Source: Fidelibacterota bacterium (GTDB lineage: Bacteria; Fidelibacterota; Marinisomatia; SCGC-AAA003-L08; JACNLC01). From it: a stretch of DNA of 64,000 nt. Below the pieces are notes generated by a model. That model had not been told where the DNA came from. It worked only from the letters and a program-made list of their open reading frames with translations, and ran no database searches. Below are positions 26,436 through 36,928 of this stretch, in pieces. The stretch's first letter is position 1; the number at the start of each line of letters is the position of its first letter. A program made the translations under genes and the position numbers. The stretch covers positions 1 through 64,000 of the forward strand of contig JACNLC010000071.1 of NCBI GenBank assembly GCA_014381725.1, read 5' to 3'.

Positions 26436-27875
26436 TTATAAAATACTTTGAATAAAAGTAATGAGAGGAGACCAATAAATTCCCAATAAGATAACTGGAA
26501 ATGAAAGAACTAGAATACATCCAAGAATAACTGGATGTGGAGTAACTTTTGCGGTTTCATCTGTCCCGACGAGATACATACTTTTCACAATTCGGAAATA
26601 GTAGAACAACGAAACTACGCTATTTAAAATTGCAACTACTAATAACCAATAGAATTGGTCATTTTCAATAAGTGCAGAAAATACATAAACTTTCCCGATA
26701 AAACCTGCAGTTGGAGGTAAACCAGTAAGAGACATTAGTAATAATACCATTGCTCCAGCAACTAACGGAGAACGAAATCCCAAACCTTTCCATTCTTCAA
26801 TAGTTTTGGCTTTTAGCTTATTTTCTACAAAAATAGCAATAAAGAATGCACCGAGATTCATAAACAAATAAATGGTTAAGTAAAATACTACGGATATTAT
26901 AGCTGTATTTGACAATACTGTAATCGCCATTAACATATAACCTGCGTGTGCAATACTGGAGTAAGCCAACATCCGTTTCACATTATTCTGATAAACCGCA
27001 ACAAAATTACCTAAAGTCATAGTTGCTGCTGATAAAATTGCAATCAATACTGGCCACTCTAATCCAAGAATTGGTGTTAAATCTGAATTTGAAAACACAC
27101 TTCCGAAAAATCTAATCAAAATTGCAAAACCTGCAGCTTTTGGCGCTACTGATAAAAATGCAGTAATCGGAGTTGGTGCTCCTTCGTAAACATCCGGTGT
27201 CCAAAAATGAAATGGAACCATTGACAGTTTGTAGCCAATTCCAGCGAGCATCATCAAAATTGACATATAGATTGTTAACGGATTTCCATTAGATACCAAC
27301 GCTTGTCGAACTCCTTCAAAACTTGTTGTCCCCGAAATTCCGTATAGCCAACTCAAACCATAGAGCATCAATCCTGAAGAAAACGCACCGAATATCACAT
27401 ATTTCAGTGATGCCTCATTTGAAGCACGATTTCCCTTTAGCATTCCGGCTAAAATATATGACGCAATACTAACAGTTTCAATCGATAGATAAACCATTAT
27501 TAAATTTGTAGCTGATGACATCAAAAATAGTCCGAACAACACAATTAATAATAGCGTATTGTATTCAGCTCGATGTGTGCCATCTAATTCTTTTGTGTAG
27601 TGAGAAACCAGCAGAACTGCAAAGGTAGAAATCAAAAATAACCATTTAAAATAATGTGAAAATGAATCAATCGCAATCATTCCCATAAACAACGATTTGT
27701 CACTTCCAAAACTCATACTTAAAAATAATCCAGTAGCGACTATCCCAATGAGTGCAATGTAATAATTCCATTTTTTAAGCGGTGGAATTAAATCGAACAG
27801 AATTGCCAAAAGAATGGAACCAACTAGAATTAATTCCGGAATATAATAATTTATACTTTGCAGATTTGAAATCAC
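26436..27875 (-). CDS. nuoN: NADH-quinone oxidoreductase subunit N
   Basis: 479 residues, about 14 TM helices. It is the antiporter-like subunit of complex I, and the Mrp-like core is visible (GYKLSMVPFHFWTPDVYEGAPTP, LAYSSIAHAGYMLM). It pumps protons in the inner membrane. It is the last gene of the 11-gene operon and starts 16 nt after nuoM. Confidence 0.95.
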   Translation of the reverse strand: MISNLQSINYYIPELILVGSILLAILFDLIPPLKKWNYYIALIGIVATGLFLSMSFGSDKSLFMGMIAIDSFSHYFKWLFLISTFAVLLVSHYTKELDGTHRAEYNTLLLIVLFGLFLMSSATNLIMVYLSIETVSIASYILAGMLKGNRASNEASLKYVIFGAFSSGLMLYGLSWLYGISGTTSFEGVRQALVSNGNPLTIYMSILMMLAGIGYKLSMVPFHFWTPDVYEGAPTPITAFLSVAPKAAGFAILIRFFGSVFSNSDLTPILGLEWPVLIAILSAATMTLGNFVAVYQNNVKRMLAYSSIAHAGYMLMAITVLSNTAIISVVFYLTIYLFMNLGAFFIAIFVENKLKAKTIEEWKGLGFRSPLVAGAMVLLLMSLTGLPPTAGFIGKVYVFSALIENDQFYWLLVVAILNSVVSLFYYFRIVKSMYLVGTDETAKVTPHPVILGCILVLSFPVILLGIYWSPLITFIQSIL

Positions 27876-27891
27876 GCTAATTCAACCTCAC

Positions 27892-29484
27892 TTAAAATGC
27901 ACTTTGGATTGTATTGATAAGTGCTTCCATAGTTGGAGCAATTAAATCAAGCAATGGTGCGGGATATACTCCCAACCATAAAACTAAAATTGCTAACGGA
28001 ATAACTGTAAATAACTCTCGCTTAGTCATATCAGATAAATCGGCATATTTTTCGTTCAACTTGCCAAAGAATATGTGCTGATATGCACGCAAAAAGTAAA
28101 TCGCATTCAACAAAATTCCGAGTGTGCCGATAATCGCCAAAGTCCTTATAATACTTCCTTCGCCAAGGAATGTCTCATTTACACTAAATCCACCAAGGAA
28201 ACACAACGCTTCGCTGATAAAACCTGATAGAGCTGGAAGACCAAGCCCTGCAAAAAACGCAACTGCAACAAATCCAGCATACACAGGAACTCTAGAAGCA
28301 AGTCCTCCAAAACCTTGTTTTCCAGCTAATTCTTTATCGTGATAATCTTTTGGGAAAAAAATGTATCTGTGATGGACTTTATCATAAATCACACCAACTA
28401 ACAAGAAGAGCATTGCTGTAATCGTTCCGTGATTGAACATTTGCATCAAGGCACCGTTCATTCCAGCTTGTGCTCCCGCAGGATTCATAGCAATTACAGC
28501 GGCCATTCCAAGCAGAACATATCCCATATGACTCACAGAAGAATACGCCACCATTTTCTTCAAATCAATTTGTGCAATTGCGTTTGCTGCTCCCCAAATA
28601 ATATTTATTACACCGAGAGTTGCTAAAAATGTAGCAAAAGCTACAACTTGATCTGGGAAAAGTGGATAATTTATTCTAAGTAAACCGTAAGTTCCCATTT
28701 TCAACAAAACACCAGCAAGAATCACAGATACTGCAGTTGGTGCTTCTACATGAGCTAAGGGTAACCAAGTATGGAATGGGAAAATCGGAACTTTGATTGC
28801 AAATCCGATAAACAATGATATCCAAATCAACAACTTCAAGCTAATGCCCCAAACAGTTGCATCAATAGTAGATGCCGACTGAATCATTAAAATCAAATTA
28901 AATGTATGTGGTTCGGTGTTAAAGTATAAAGCCAGCATTGCGAGTAACATAAACAACGAACCAAACAATGTGTATAAAAAGAACTTTATCGCTGCATATT
29001 GGCGTTGAGGTCCACCCCATATTCCAATTAAGAAATACATCGGAAGCAACATCACTTCCCAGAAAATGTAAAATAAAAAGAAATCGAGTGAAACAAAAAC
29101 TCCCATCATCCCTGCATCCAATAAAAGGAATAATGCAAAATACCCAAGCACCGATTTATTAATTTTCCAACTGGAAATAACACCAATAAAAGATAACAAA
29201 GCTGTTAATATTACCATCGGCATTGATAATCCGTCAACACCCATAAAATATTCAATGTTGAATGTAGGAATCCAAGATGCTTTTTCTATAAATTGTATTC
29301 CGCCAGCAGGATCAAATGCACCGTATAGCCAAATTGCCATCAATAACTGAATACCGGTAATAATCGCAGCAATCCATTTATAAACATTTGCCTTGTCTTT
29401 TTTGACAACTTGCGATGCAATCAACATCAATACTGCACCAACAACCGGAGTAAAAACTAATAACGAAAGAATGTGTGAACTCAT
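27892..29484 (-). CDS. nuoM: NADH-quinone oxidoreductase subunit M
   Basis: 530 residues, about 14 TM helices. It is the second antiporter-like subunit; FFLFYIFWEVMLLPMYFLIG holds the conserved Glu, FPFHTWLPLAHVEAPT follows, and AYSSVSHMGYVLLG carries the pumping-path residues. It lies between nuoL and nuoN, as in most operons, with 12 nt to nuoL. Confidence 0.96.
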   Translation of the reverse strand: MSSHILSLLVFTPVVGAVLMLIASQVVKKDKANVYKWIAAIITGIQLLMAIWLYGAFDPAGGIQFIEKASWIPTFNIEYFMGVDGLSMPMVILTALLSFIGVISSWKINKSVLGYFALFLLLDAGMMGVFVSLDFFLFYIFWEVMLLPMYFLIGIWGGPQRQYAAIKFFLYTLFGSLFMLLAMLALYFNTEPHTFNLILMIQSASTIDATVWGISLKLLIWISLFIGFAIKVPIFPFHTWLPLAHVEAPTAVSVILAGVLLKMGTYGLLRINYPLFPDQVVAFATFLATLGVINIIWGAANAIAQIDLKKMVAYSSVSHMGYVLLGMAAVIAMNPAGAQAGMNGALMQMFNHGTITAMLFLLVGVIYDKVHHRYIFFPKDYHDKELAGKQGFGGLASRVPVYAGFVAVAFFAGLGLPALSGFISEALCFLGGFSVNETFLGEGSIIRTLAIIGTLGILLNAIYFLRAYQHIFFGKLNEKYADLSDMTKRELFTVIPLAILVLWLGVYPAPLLDLIAPTMEALINTIQSAF

Positions 29485-29496
29485 ATACCTTCCACC

Positions 29497-31545
29497 TTAA
29501 AATGATTGAATTATAACAAAGATGAGGATAATTCCTACAACACCACCCATCAAATAATTTTGTATAACACCTGTTTGAGCTAAACGGAATTTTCGCCCAA
29601 AGAATTTGGTCAATTTCCCAAATCCATCTACAACTTTTTGGTCTAACCAATTGTAATCAGAATATCCCGAACCCTCTGATGCTTTTAATGTAAGCCATCC
29701 CCATCCATCAATAAATTTCTGGTCGAATAAATCCCAATCGATATGTGAAATCATCTTGGTTAGCCAAAGGAATGGACGATAAATCAACGCATCATAAATT
29801 TCATCAATATAAAATTTGTTTAATGATAATCGGTATAATCCGACTTTGTCTAAAGTTGTCGTCAGTTTTTTAACATTAACTTTACGGAAATAGTAAAACA
29901 AAAATGATAAGGCAATTCCTAATGATGCAACAATGAGAGAAATTGTCATAGCACTTCCGTGTGCGTGGTCAATTTCTTCTTTTACAGACTTAATATCCAA
30001 ACCAACATTCTCTACCATTGGAACATTATGTGTAAACCAACCTTCAGAATGAATCGGGTTAAGATGAGGAAGTGTGAAAATAAAAGCAAAACTCAAAATA
30101 GATAAAATAACTAGAGGTGTTGTCATTGCCATTGGTGATTCGTGCAAATGTTCATAAATTTCTGGTTTCTTTGGCTCATTATGGAAAGTCAAGAAAATCA
30201 ATCTGAACATATAGAATGCAGTAATTATCGCTGCGCCAAATCCTGCTATCGGTAGGAAAATCGTCCAACCGTGATGAGTATTGAAATATGCCAAAGTTCC
30301 AGCTAATATTGCATCTTTAGAAAGGAATCCCGAGAATAACGGAACTCCAGAAATCGCCAAAGTAGCAACTAACATAGTCCAATAAGTTATAGGTAATTTG
30401 GACTTCATTCCCCCCATATTTCTCATATCTTGAGGGTCGGTATGATGGTCATTTATTTTGTGTAATCCGTGGTGCATTGCGTGAATCACAGAACCACTTG
30501 CTAAAAATAAACATCCTTTAAACATTGCGTGAGTAACCAAGTGAAAGAACCCAGCTTGATATGCTCCAACACCGAGAGCCATTATCATATAACCTAACTG
30601 ACTTACTGTTGAATAAGCTAAAACTCGTTTGATATCAGTTTGAGTAATTGCTATAATTGCAGCAAATATTGCCGTAATTCCACCGACAACTGCTATCACC
30701 TCCAATGCAGATGGTGGTAAAATTGGGAATATTCTTACTGTCATATACACACCGGCAGCTACCATCGTTGCAGCGTGAATGAGTGCGCTTACTGGAGTTG
30801 GACCTTCCATCGCATCCGGAAGCCAAATGTGTAATGGAAATTGTGCAGATTTTCCAACTGCTCCCATAAATACTAAAACTCCGGCAATCGCTAGTAAAGT
30901 CATATTACCATCAAATCCACCGAAGTAAACACCTTCTGCCAATCCCTGAATATTGAAAGTTCCTAATTGGAAGAATAAAATCATAATTCCGATGAACATT
31001 CCAATATCACCAACTCGATTGGTTAAAAACGCTTTCTTGTTTGCGTTTGCAGCTGAATCCTTCTCAAACCAATGCCCAATGAGCAAATATGAACTTAATC
31101 CAACTAATTCCCAAAAAACATACATCATAATCAAACTATCAGCTAAAACTATTCCATTCATCGAAAAAGTGAAAAGTCCGAGATAACCAAAATATCGAGT
31201 ATAACGGATGTCATCTCTCAGATATTCTGTTGAATACAGATGCACTAAAAACGAAATAATTGCAACTACGAGCATCATTATTGCTGCAACATTATCAATA
31301 TAAAATCCGAGATTTACAGTAAAATCACCAGTAGTAAACCATTCACCTGAAACTTCGAGCATCGGTCCTTGAATACCCAAGAAAATATTGGCTACGAAAC
31401 TGATGGCAATTCCAAGCGTAATCCCAATAGCAATTAGTGAAAACCAATGCGCATTTCGTCCGATTCGTTTTCCAAAGAATATCTGAAAAAAGAATGATGC
31501 TAAAGGTAAAAATAAAACAATGAATGCTAATGTTAATATATTCAC
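29497..31545 (-). CDS. nuoL: NADH-quinone oxidoreductase subunit L
   Basis: 682 residues, about 16 TM helices with the long C-terminal lateral helix expected of NuoL. Motifs include FWELVGLSSYLLIGHWFE, AQFPLHIWLPDAMEGPTP and LAYSTVSQLGYMIMALG. It is the distal proton-pumping subunit. The region around 495-600 (hydrophilic, HAHGS, then helices) is the lateral-helix connector and is normal in length. Confidence 0.96.
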   Translation of the reverse strand: MNILTLAFIVLFLPLASFFFQIFFGKRIGRNAHWFSLIAIGITLGIAISFVANIFLGIQGPMLEVSGEWFTTGDFTVNLGFYIDNVAAIMMLVVAIISFLVHLYSTEYLRDDIRYTRYFGYLGLFTFSMNGIVLADSLIMMYVFWELVGLSSYLLIGHWFEKDSAANANKKAFLTNRVGDIGMFIGIMILFFQLGTFNIQGLAEGVYFGGFDGNMTLLAIAGVLVFMGAVGKSAQFPLHIWLPDAMEGPTPVSALIHAATMVAAGVYMTVRIFPILPPSALEVIAVVGGITAIFAAIIAITQTDIKRVLAYSTVSQLGYMIMALGVGAYQAGFFHLVTHAMFKGCLFLASGSVIHAMHHGLHKINDHHTDPQDMRNMGGMKSKLPITYWTMLVATLAISGVPLFSGFLSKDAILAGTLAYFNTHHGWTIFLPIAGFGAAIITAFYMFRLIFLTFHNEPKKPEIYEHLHESPMAMTTPLVILSILSFAFIFTLPHLNPIHSEGWFTHNVPMVENVGLDIKSVKEEIDHAHGSAMTISLIVASLGIALSFLFYYFRKVNVKKLTTTLDKVGLYRLSLNKFYIDEIYDALIYRPFLWLTKMISHIDWDLFDQKFIDGWGWLTLKASEGSGYSDYNWLDQKVVDGFGKLTKFFGRKFRLAQTGVIQNYLMGGVVGIILIFVIIQSF

Positions 31546-31550
31546 TTTGA

Positions 31551-31859
31551 CTAGCCCTTTAAAGTATCCGCGTTATCAATATTCACGGTATCAAGGTTTT
31601 TGAACAGATTGATGATAATTGCAAGTGCAACAACAGCTTCTGCGGCTGCGAGAACCATTACAAAAATGCTGAAAATATGTCCATCCAATTTTTCCATTCC
31701 ACCGAAGCGGTTAAACGCAATGAAATTCAAATTTGCAGAATTCAAAATCAGTTCAATTCCCATTAAAATAGCGATACCGTTCCGACGAGTCATTACGCCA
31801 TACAATCCAAGCGTAAACAAAACTGCACTGATGATTAGATATGAATTCAAACTATCCAT
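31551..31859 (-). CDS. nuoK: NADH-quinone oxidoreductase subunit K
   Basis: 102 residues, three TM helices. GIELILNSANLNFIAF holds a conserved Glu of the membrane channel and AAAEAVVALAIIINLF the second. The ATG overlaps the nuoJ stop by one base. It belongs to the proton channel next to the quinone site. Confidence 0.95.
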   Translation of the reverse strand: MDSLNSYLIISAVLFTLGLYGVMTRRNGIAILMGIELILNSANLNFIAFNRFGGMEKLDGHIFSIFVMVLAAAEAVVALAIIINLFKNLDTVNIDNADTLKG

Positions 31860-32344
31860 TATTTCTTCCTCGATAACATTGCTGAACCAATCAATGCTCC
31901 CAATAACAAAATTGAAACTGCTTCAAATGGGAGTAAGTATTCGTTGAGAATCATATTCCCTATGGTGTTTACAGTTGAATCAACAGATTGCAATTCTCCA
32001 ACTTTCCAATTTGTTGTGAGGATTACAGTTAACATCATTCCGAAAATCAACAAACTAAGAACCGCACCGATAAATTTTCCTTTACTACTTTGAGAAATTT
32101 TAGCAGTGTCGATTTTAGATGTGAGCATAACACCGAAAATGATCAAAACTAACACTCCCCCAACATAAATCAATACTTGAGTTGCAGCGATAAAATCTGC
32201 ATATAAGAAAATAAATAGTCCTGCAACTCCAAATAAAGTAACAAACAGCCAAACTGCAGAGTAAACTAAGTTTTTGGATGTTACTACCCAAAAAGCGGAG
32301 CCAATGGTTATCGCAGCGATTGCGTAAAATAGTATTTCGCTCAT
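31859..32344 (-). CDS. nuoJ: NADH-quinone oxidoreductase subunit J
   Basis: 161 residues, about five TM helices. ATQVLIYVGGVLVLIIFGVMLTS is the conserved helix-3 region with the pi-bulge implicated in coupling. It overlaps nuoI at the start (4 nt) and nuoK at the end. Confidence 0.94.
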   Translation of the reverse strand: MSEILFYAIAAITIGSAFWVVTSKNLVYSAVWLFVTLFGVAGLFIFLYADFIAATQVLIYVGGVLVLIIFGVMLTSKIDTAKISQSSKGKFIGAVLSLLIFGMMLTVILTTNWKVGELQSVDSTVNTIGNMILNEYLLPFEAVSILLLGALIGSAMLSRKK

Positions 32345-32964
32345 TTGGTTTCCTTTTTTTCTGGGTTCTGGGCTTTAGGTTCTGGTAGTGGTAACCCTTT
32401 TTTCTTAGCTAAATACTTTTCGCCACCTGCTTCTAAAATTTCTTCTTCAGTTCGTTCTGCAAAATTGAATATCAATTCTTCGCGAGTTCGTTTACTGAAT
32501 TCATACTCAACTTCGTGGCGATGAGAATTTGGACCACCAGCCATATAAATACAATCTTCAGGGCAAGGATAAGTGCACAGATTACAAAACATACACTCAG
32601 TCATATCTATCGAAAAACGAGCAACATACATTTTTTTCTGAGTTCCGTTTGATGTAACTCCTGCGTCAAAGTCTGAATCTTTAGGAACTTTGAAAGTTTC
32701 AATTTTAATACAATCAACTGGGCACGCTCTTTGACAAGACAAACATCCGATACAATCATCTAAATCCACATTCAAACGAGAACGAATTACATTGTAATCT
32801 TCAAGGTCAAACCCGATATGGCGTTCAGGGACAGGCCACTTTTCGTGTGGATATTGAAGCGTGCAAACTAAATCTTTACGGTTTCTGAAATGGTGCATCG
32901 TCAATTTCAATCCACCAATAAAAGTTTTCAACCCATCGAATATTTCTTTAAAATAAGTGCTCAT
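32341..32964 (-). CDS. nuoI: NADH-quinone oxidoreductase subunit I
   Basis: 207 residues. Two [4Fe-4S] ferredoxin motifs are intact: CIGCLSCQRACP (near residue 73) and CMFCNLCTYPCP (near 120). It carries clusters N6a/N6b, which pass electrons to NuoB. The C-terminal ~45 residues are a charged extension (KKKGLPLPEPKAQNPEKKETK) beyond the usual core. It starts one nucleotide after the nuoH stop. Confidence 0.96.
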   Translation of the reverse strand: MSTYFKEIFDGLKTFIGGLKLTMHHFRNRKDLVCTLQYPHEKWPVPERHIGFDLEDYNVIRSRLNVDLDDCIGCLSCQRACPVDCIKIETFKVPKDSDFDAGVTSNGTQKKMYVARFSIDMTECMFCNLCTYPCPEDCIYMAGGPNSHRHEVEYEFSKRTREELIFNFAERTEEEILEAGGEKYLAKKKGLPLPEPKAQNPEKKETK

Positions 32965-32965
32965 A

Positions 32966-34078
32966 TCAGAATATCAACTCCCAAATGCTCACAAGAATAA
33001 CATTCGCAAGTGCAAACGGAATAAGATATTTCCAGCAAACTGTCATTAACTGGTCAACTCTTAATCTCGGGAATGTCCATCTAAACCACATCATCACAAA
33101 AATTAGAATCATTGCTTTTACAACAATCCAAAACAATCCCCAAATTGGTCCATCTAGTAGCATCCAACTTTCCGGGAATAATCCAAAATCGAACATTTGA
33201 AATGGAGATAACCACCCCCCGAGGAAAACAACCGAAGCTACGATGCTAACAATCAGCATATTCGCATATTCACTCAAGAAAAACACAGCCCATCTAAATC
33301 CTGAATATTCTGTCATCCAACCTGCTACTAGTTCAGATTCAGCTTCTGGAATATCAAAAGGTGTTCTGTTTGTTTCCGCAACAGCCGAAATAAAGTAAAT
33401 GAAAAATGCTAAAAATGCAAATGGACTATGAAAAATGAACCACCGATGGTCTGCTTGCCAAACAACAATATCGGTCATTCGCAGACTACCAACTACAATT
33501 ACAACCAAAATTAATGATAACGCAATTGGAATTTCGTAACTGATGATTTGTGCAGCTGAACGCATTCCACCATATAACGACCATTTATTGTTAGACGACC
33601 AACCTGCTAGAATCACTCCAATTACACCAATTGAGCTCGCTGCCATAATGTAAAATAAACCAATATTGAAATCTGATATTACAATGCCTTCCGAAAATGG
33701 AACACCTACAAATGTGATAAAAGCACCCCCGAAAATAATGAATGGTGCAAGCATCATCAATTTTCTATCAGCGAGTCGTGGAATTATATCTTCTTTAGTC
33801 AATAATTTTAGAGCGTCAGCAATAGTTTGCCCAATACCACCCCAAAACTTTTTTCCACCTTTGAATCCGAAAATTCCAACTTCCATCGGTCCGATTCTAT
33901 CTTGCATAAATGCAGAAACTTTCCTTTCAAAATAAACTGCAACGAGTGCCGTTACAGCCATAACTCCGAACACAGCTAATCCTGAAATTATCACAATAGT
34001 AGCGAAAAGTGTAAAATATCCACCTGGAATGTCTGATGCAGAAAATGCACTTATAAATTGATTAACAATAGAGTTCAT
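32966..34078 (-). CDS. nuoH: NADH-quinone oxidoreductase subunit H
   Basis: 370 residues, about eight TM helices. It forms the quinone-binding tunnel with NuoB/D; AFMQDRIGPMEVG, LLTKEDIIP and FDIPEAESELVAG (with the conserved Glu residues) are visible. The start overlaps nuoD by ATGA, so nothing, and in particular no nuoEFG, lies between D and H. Confidence 0.96.
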   Translation of the reverse strand: MNSIVNQFISAFSASDIPGGYFTLFATIVIISGLAVFGVMAVTALVAVYFERKVSAFMQDRIGPMEVGIFGFKGGKKFWGGIGQTIADALKLLTKEDIIPRLADRKLMMLAPFIIFGGAFITFVGVPFSEGIVISDFNIGLFYIMAASSIGVIGVILAGWSSNNKWSLYGGMRSAAQIISYEIPIALSLILVVIVVGSLRMTDIVVWQADHRWFIFHSPFAFLAFFIYFISAVAETNRTPFDIPEAESELVAGWMTEYSGFRWAVFFLSEYANMLIVSIVASVVFLGGWLSPFQMFDFGLFPESWMLLDGPIWGLFWIVVKAMILIFVMMWFRWTFPRLRVDQLMTVCWKYLIPFALANVILVSIWELIF

Positions 34079-35214
34079 CTGTCAATTTCTCCAAGCACAA
34101 TATCAAGACTTCCTAAAATTGCTACAACATCAGAAATCATCCAACCCTCACCAATTTCACTAATAATTGACAAATTGCAAAACGCTGGGGAACGCATTTT
34201 AACTCGGAATGGCTTTGGTTTCCCATTACTCATAATATAATATCCAACTTCTCCACGAGCAGATTCAAAACGAGAATAAACTTCTCCAGCTGCTGGTCGG
34301 ATTTTCTTAGGAATTCCTTCCTTAACATCGCCATCAGGGATATTCGCTAATGCCTGTCGTAAAATTTTAATACTTTCCCACATTTCGATGACTTTTACAT
34401 AATATCTGTCCCAACAATCGCCAACAGTTCCCATTCTACCATCACCAACAGCAACATCAAAATCAAACTTATCATAAACAGAATAAGGTTCATTTTTGCG
34501 TAAATCCCAGTTTACTCCAGAACCTCGCAATTGTGGGCCGGTTAATCCGAAATTGATTGCAACTTCTGGTGGAATTACACCAACATCAGCTGTTCTTTCT
34601 ATGAAAATTTTGTTTTCAGTTAGAAGTCCGTTATACTCATCAATTTGAGGTTCAAAATAATCTACAAATTCCTTAGTTCGCTTGATAAAATCTTTTGGTA
34701 AATCGTGAGAAATCCCACCAACCCAAATATAATTGTATAAAAGACGAGCACCACAAAGACTTTCGAATAAATCTAAAATTCTTTCTCTATCACGGAACAT
34801 CCAAGTAAATGGAGTTATTGCTCCCAAATCAAGACCAAATGTCCCTAGAGCTAACAGGTGACTGGCAATTCGTTGCAATTCTCCGACGATAACACGGATA
34901 TACTCAACTCTCTCAGGAATTTCGATTTCCATCAGTTTTTCAACGCCAAGCACATAAGCGTGATTCATATGCATAGCGGCAATGTAATCACATCGGTCGG
35001 TAAATGGAATAATTTGTTCGTAAGTTAAATTTTCGCAGTGTTTTTCAAAACAACGATGCAGATAACCGATAACCGGTTCTATTTTGCTGATTATTTCACC
35101 ATCAGTTTGGATTTTCAATCGCAGAACACCGTGAGTGCTAGGGTGTTGCGGTCCCATATTGATGGACATTTCTTCCGCTGATACTGCTCCGAATTCTTTA
35201 ATTACTTCGCTCAT
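34075..35214 (-). CDS. nuoD: NADH-quinone oxidoreductase subunit D
   Basis: 379 residues from the ATG at 35214, which overlaps the nuoC stop as TAATG; a TTG at 35223 would add three residues. The quinone-site loop NMGPQHPSTHGVLR is at the N-terminus, and EVYSRFESARGEVGYY and the C-terminal DVVAILGSLDIVLGEIDR end are normal. It is a separate polypeptide rather than a NuoCD fusion. Confidence 0.96.
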   Translation of the reverse strand: MSEVIKEFGAVSAEEMSINMGPQHPSTHGVLRLKIQTDGEIISKIEPVIGYLHRCFEKHCENLTYEQIIPFTDRCDYIAAMHMNHAYVLGVEKLMEIEIPERVEYIRVIVGELQRIASHLLALGTFGLDLGAITPFTWMFRDRERILDLFESLCGARLLYNYIWVGGISHDLPKDFIKRTKEFVDYFEPQIDEYNGLLTENKIFIERTADVGVIPPEVAINFGLTGPQLRGSGVNWDLRKNEPYSVYDKFDFDVAVGDGRMGTVGDCWDRYYVKVIEMWESIKILRQALANIPDGDVKEGIPKKIRPAAGEVYSRFESARGEVGYYIMSNGKPKPFRVKMRSPAFCNLSIISEIGEGWMISDVVAILGSLDIVLGEIDR

Positions 35215-35702
35215 TATTCCCAATAAGTTTTGTCTTTCGGAATAGTTAAATCGTGATAACTTTCCGGTGTTTCATAATCTTTTCGTAGTGGATGTCCTAC
35301 CCAATCATCAGGAAGCAACATTCTCTGTAAATTTGGGTGGCCGTCAAATTGAATTCCTATCATATCATAAGCTTCGCGCTCGTGCCAATCAGCTGTTTTC
35401 CAAATTTGTGATATTGATGGAATTATTGGATTTTCAATCGAAACTTCAATCCTAATTTCCAACTTATGTAGCTTGCTCATTGAATGAAAATTATAAGCAA
35501 CTCCAAGATTTTCTCCATCACCTTTATCGTAACCTGATAAACACATTAAGGAATCGAGTGTTAAATCTGGGTCATCTTTTAAAATTTGAGCAATTTCTAA
35601 CCATTTATCTGGTTGAACTAAAACTGCTTCTCTTTCTTCAATTGGCGCAGAACCACCTGGGCATCGGATTTCTAATAATTTTATAATTTCTTTAAACTTC
35701 AT
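35214..35702 (-). CDS. nuoC: NADH-quinone oxidoreductase subunit C
   Basis: 162 residues. The 30-kDa subunit signature is [20 protein letters not shown] with [15 protein letters not shown] after it. It docks on NuoD at the peripheral arm. It overlaps nuoB by 4 nt and nuoD by one. Confidence 0.95.
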   Translation of the reverse strand: MKFKEIIKLLEIRCPGGSAPIEEREAVLVQPDKWLEIAQILKDDPDLTLDSLMCLSGYDKGDGENLGVAYNFHSMSKLHKLEIRIEVSIENPIIPSISQIWKTADWHEREAYDMIGIQFDGHPNLQRMLLPDDWVGHPLRKDYETPESYHDLTIPKDKTYWE

Positions 35703-36202
35703 TTCTTATCAGATTTCTTTCTTAATGGAGTTTCTTCTTTAATTTTCTTCTGAAGTTCTAAAAGTCCTTGGAGTAATGATTCCGGCCTTGGAGGGCAACC
35801 GGGAATATAAATATCTACCGGAATTATTTGGTCAACACCCTTTAGAACATGATAACCGTGCTGCCAATATGGGCCACCACTATTAGCGCAACTTCCCATA
35901 GAAATTACATACTTTGGATCAGCCATTTGTTCATAGAGTCTTTTAACTCTTTCTGCCATTTTTATTGATACAGTTCCAGCCACAAGCATAACATCTGCTT
36001 GTCTTGGAGTTGCTCTTGGCATCGCTCCAAATCTTTCTAAATCATGACGAGGACCAGCAGCGGACATCATCTCTATTGCACAACAAGCTAATCCAAACTG
36101 GAAATACCATTGCGAACCAGTTCTTGCCCAATTGATTAGATTATCTAATTTTTCAACTACGATATTATCTTGATCAAATTTGTTGAGTAAGGTGTAATCC
36201 AT
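35699..36202 (-). CDS. nuoB: NADH-quinone oxidoreductase subunit B
   Basis: 167 residues. The N2 cluster ligands are present: tandem Cys in [11 protein letters not shown], Cys in MGSCANSGG and Cys in [10 protein letters not shown]. This terminal cluster hands electrons to quinone. It overlaps nuoA (one base) and nuoC. Confidence 0.96.
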   Translation of the reverse strand: MDYTLLNKFDQDNIVVEKLDNLINWARTGSQWYFQFGLACCAIEMMSAAGPRHDLERFGAMPRATPRQADVMLVAGTVSIKMAERVKRLYEQMADPKYVISMGSCANSGGPYWQHGYHVLKGVDQIIPVDIYIPGCPPRPESLLQGLLELQKKIKEETPLRKKSDKK

Positions 36203-36660
36203 TAAACTTCCTTATCTCCTTTTAGATTGGCATATCTGCCTTTTCCGTATTTCACTGACATTTTCACCCAATTCAAATCTTCTTTTACCCACACATAGGC
36301 AAATGCAACAAGTAGAATGGCAATAAAAATCATCATTTCTACAAATGCTAACATCCCAAGTTCGTTAAATACGACAGCCCAAGGAAACAAAAATACGACC
36401 TCAACATCGAATATGATAAAGATTAGAGCAATAATGTAGAATCGGATATTGAATTTTATCCAAGCGTTACCTTCTGGGACTTCACCGCATTCGTAAGTAT
36501 CGAGCTTTTGACCACCTTTATTTTGCTTTGGTGATAATAAACTCTGTAGAATAAACGGCACTCCAAGGAGAGCAATTAACAAAACTATAAAAACAACAAT
36601 CGGTGCAAAGTTCTGATACACAAATATCCCGTAAATTTTCAGCGAGAAATTTATTGACAT
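36202..36660 (-). CDS. nuoA: NADH-quinone oxidoreductase subunit A
   Basis: 152 residues, three TM helices with [20 protein letters not shown] between the first and second. It is the first gene of the operon. The 268-nt gap upstream should hold its promoter back-to-back with that of lexA; I see no strong sigma70 match on this strand. Confidence 0.94.
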   Translation of the reverse strand: MSINFSLKIYGIFVYQNFAPIVVFIVLLIALLGVPFILQSLLSPKQNKGGQKLDTYECGEVPEGNAWIKFNIRFYIIALIFIIFDVEVVFLFPWAVVFNELGMLAFVEMMIFIAILLVAFAYVWVKEDLNWVKMSVKYGKGRYANLKGDKEV

Positions 36661-36891
36661 CTTGATTCTTAATGCAAGCCATATTCAAAAAATAATATGT
36701 TGCGAGTTTAATATCTTGTTTTTTGTATGATTTGTTGCTAATTGTCCTTTCAACTTTGCACTTAGTAGTTGAATCCAGGTTTAATCGATTCCTATAATTA
36801 GGAAAAATTACTTATTAGAAATAATAAGGAGAACTTTATCAATAATCCAGCGATAATACTCACAAAATACTTTTATACTTTCTGATGATGT

Positions 36892-36905
36892 CGTAATTTA
36901 TTACG
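36892..36905 (+). promoter_or_regulatory. Candidate LexA operator upstream of lexA
   Basis: A 14-nt palindrome CGTAATttATTACG (36892-36905) lies 24 nt before the lexA ATG. A further half-site ATTACG is at 36911-36916, and a more distant inverted pair TAATACTC (36854-36861)/GAGTATTA (36916-36923) flanks it. LexA normally represses its own gene from such a site. The assignment is by position and symmetry, not by a known consensus. Confidence 0.5.
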
Positions 36906-36928
36906 GGCATATTACGAGTATTAATTAA

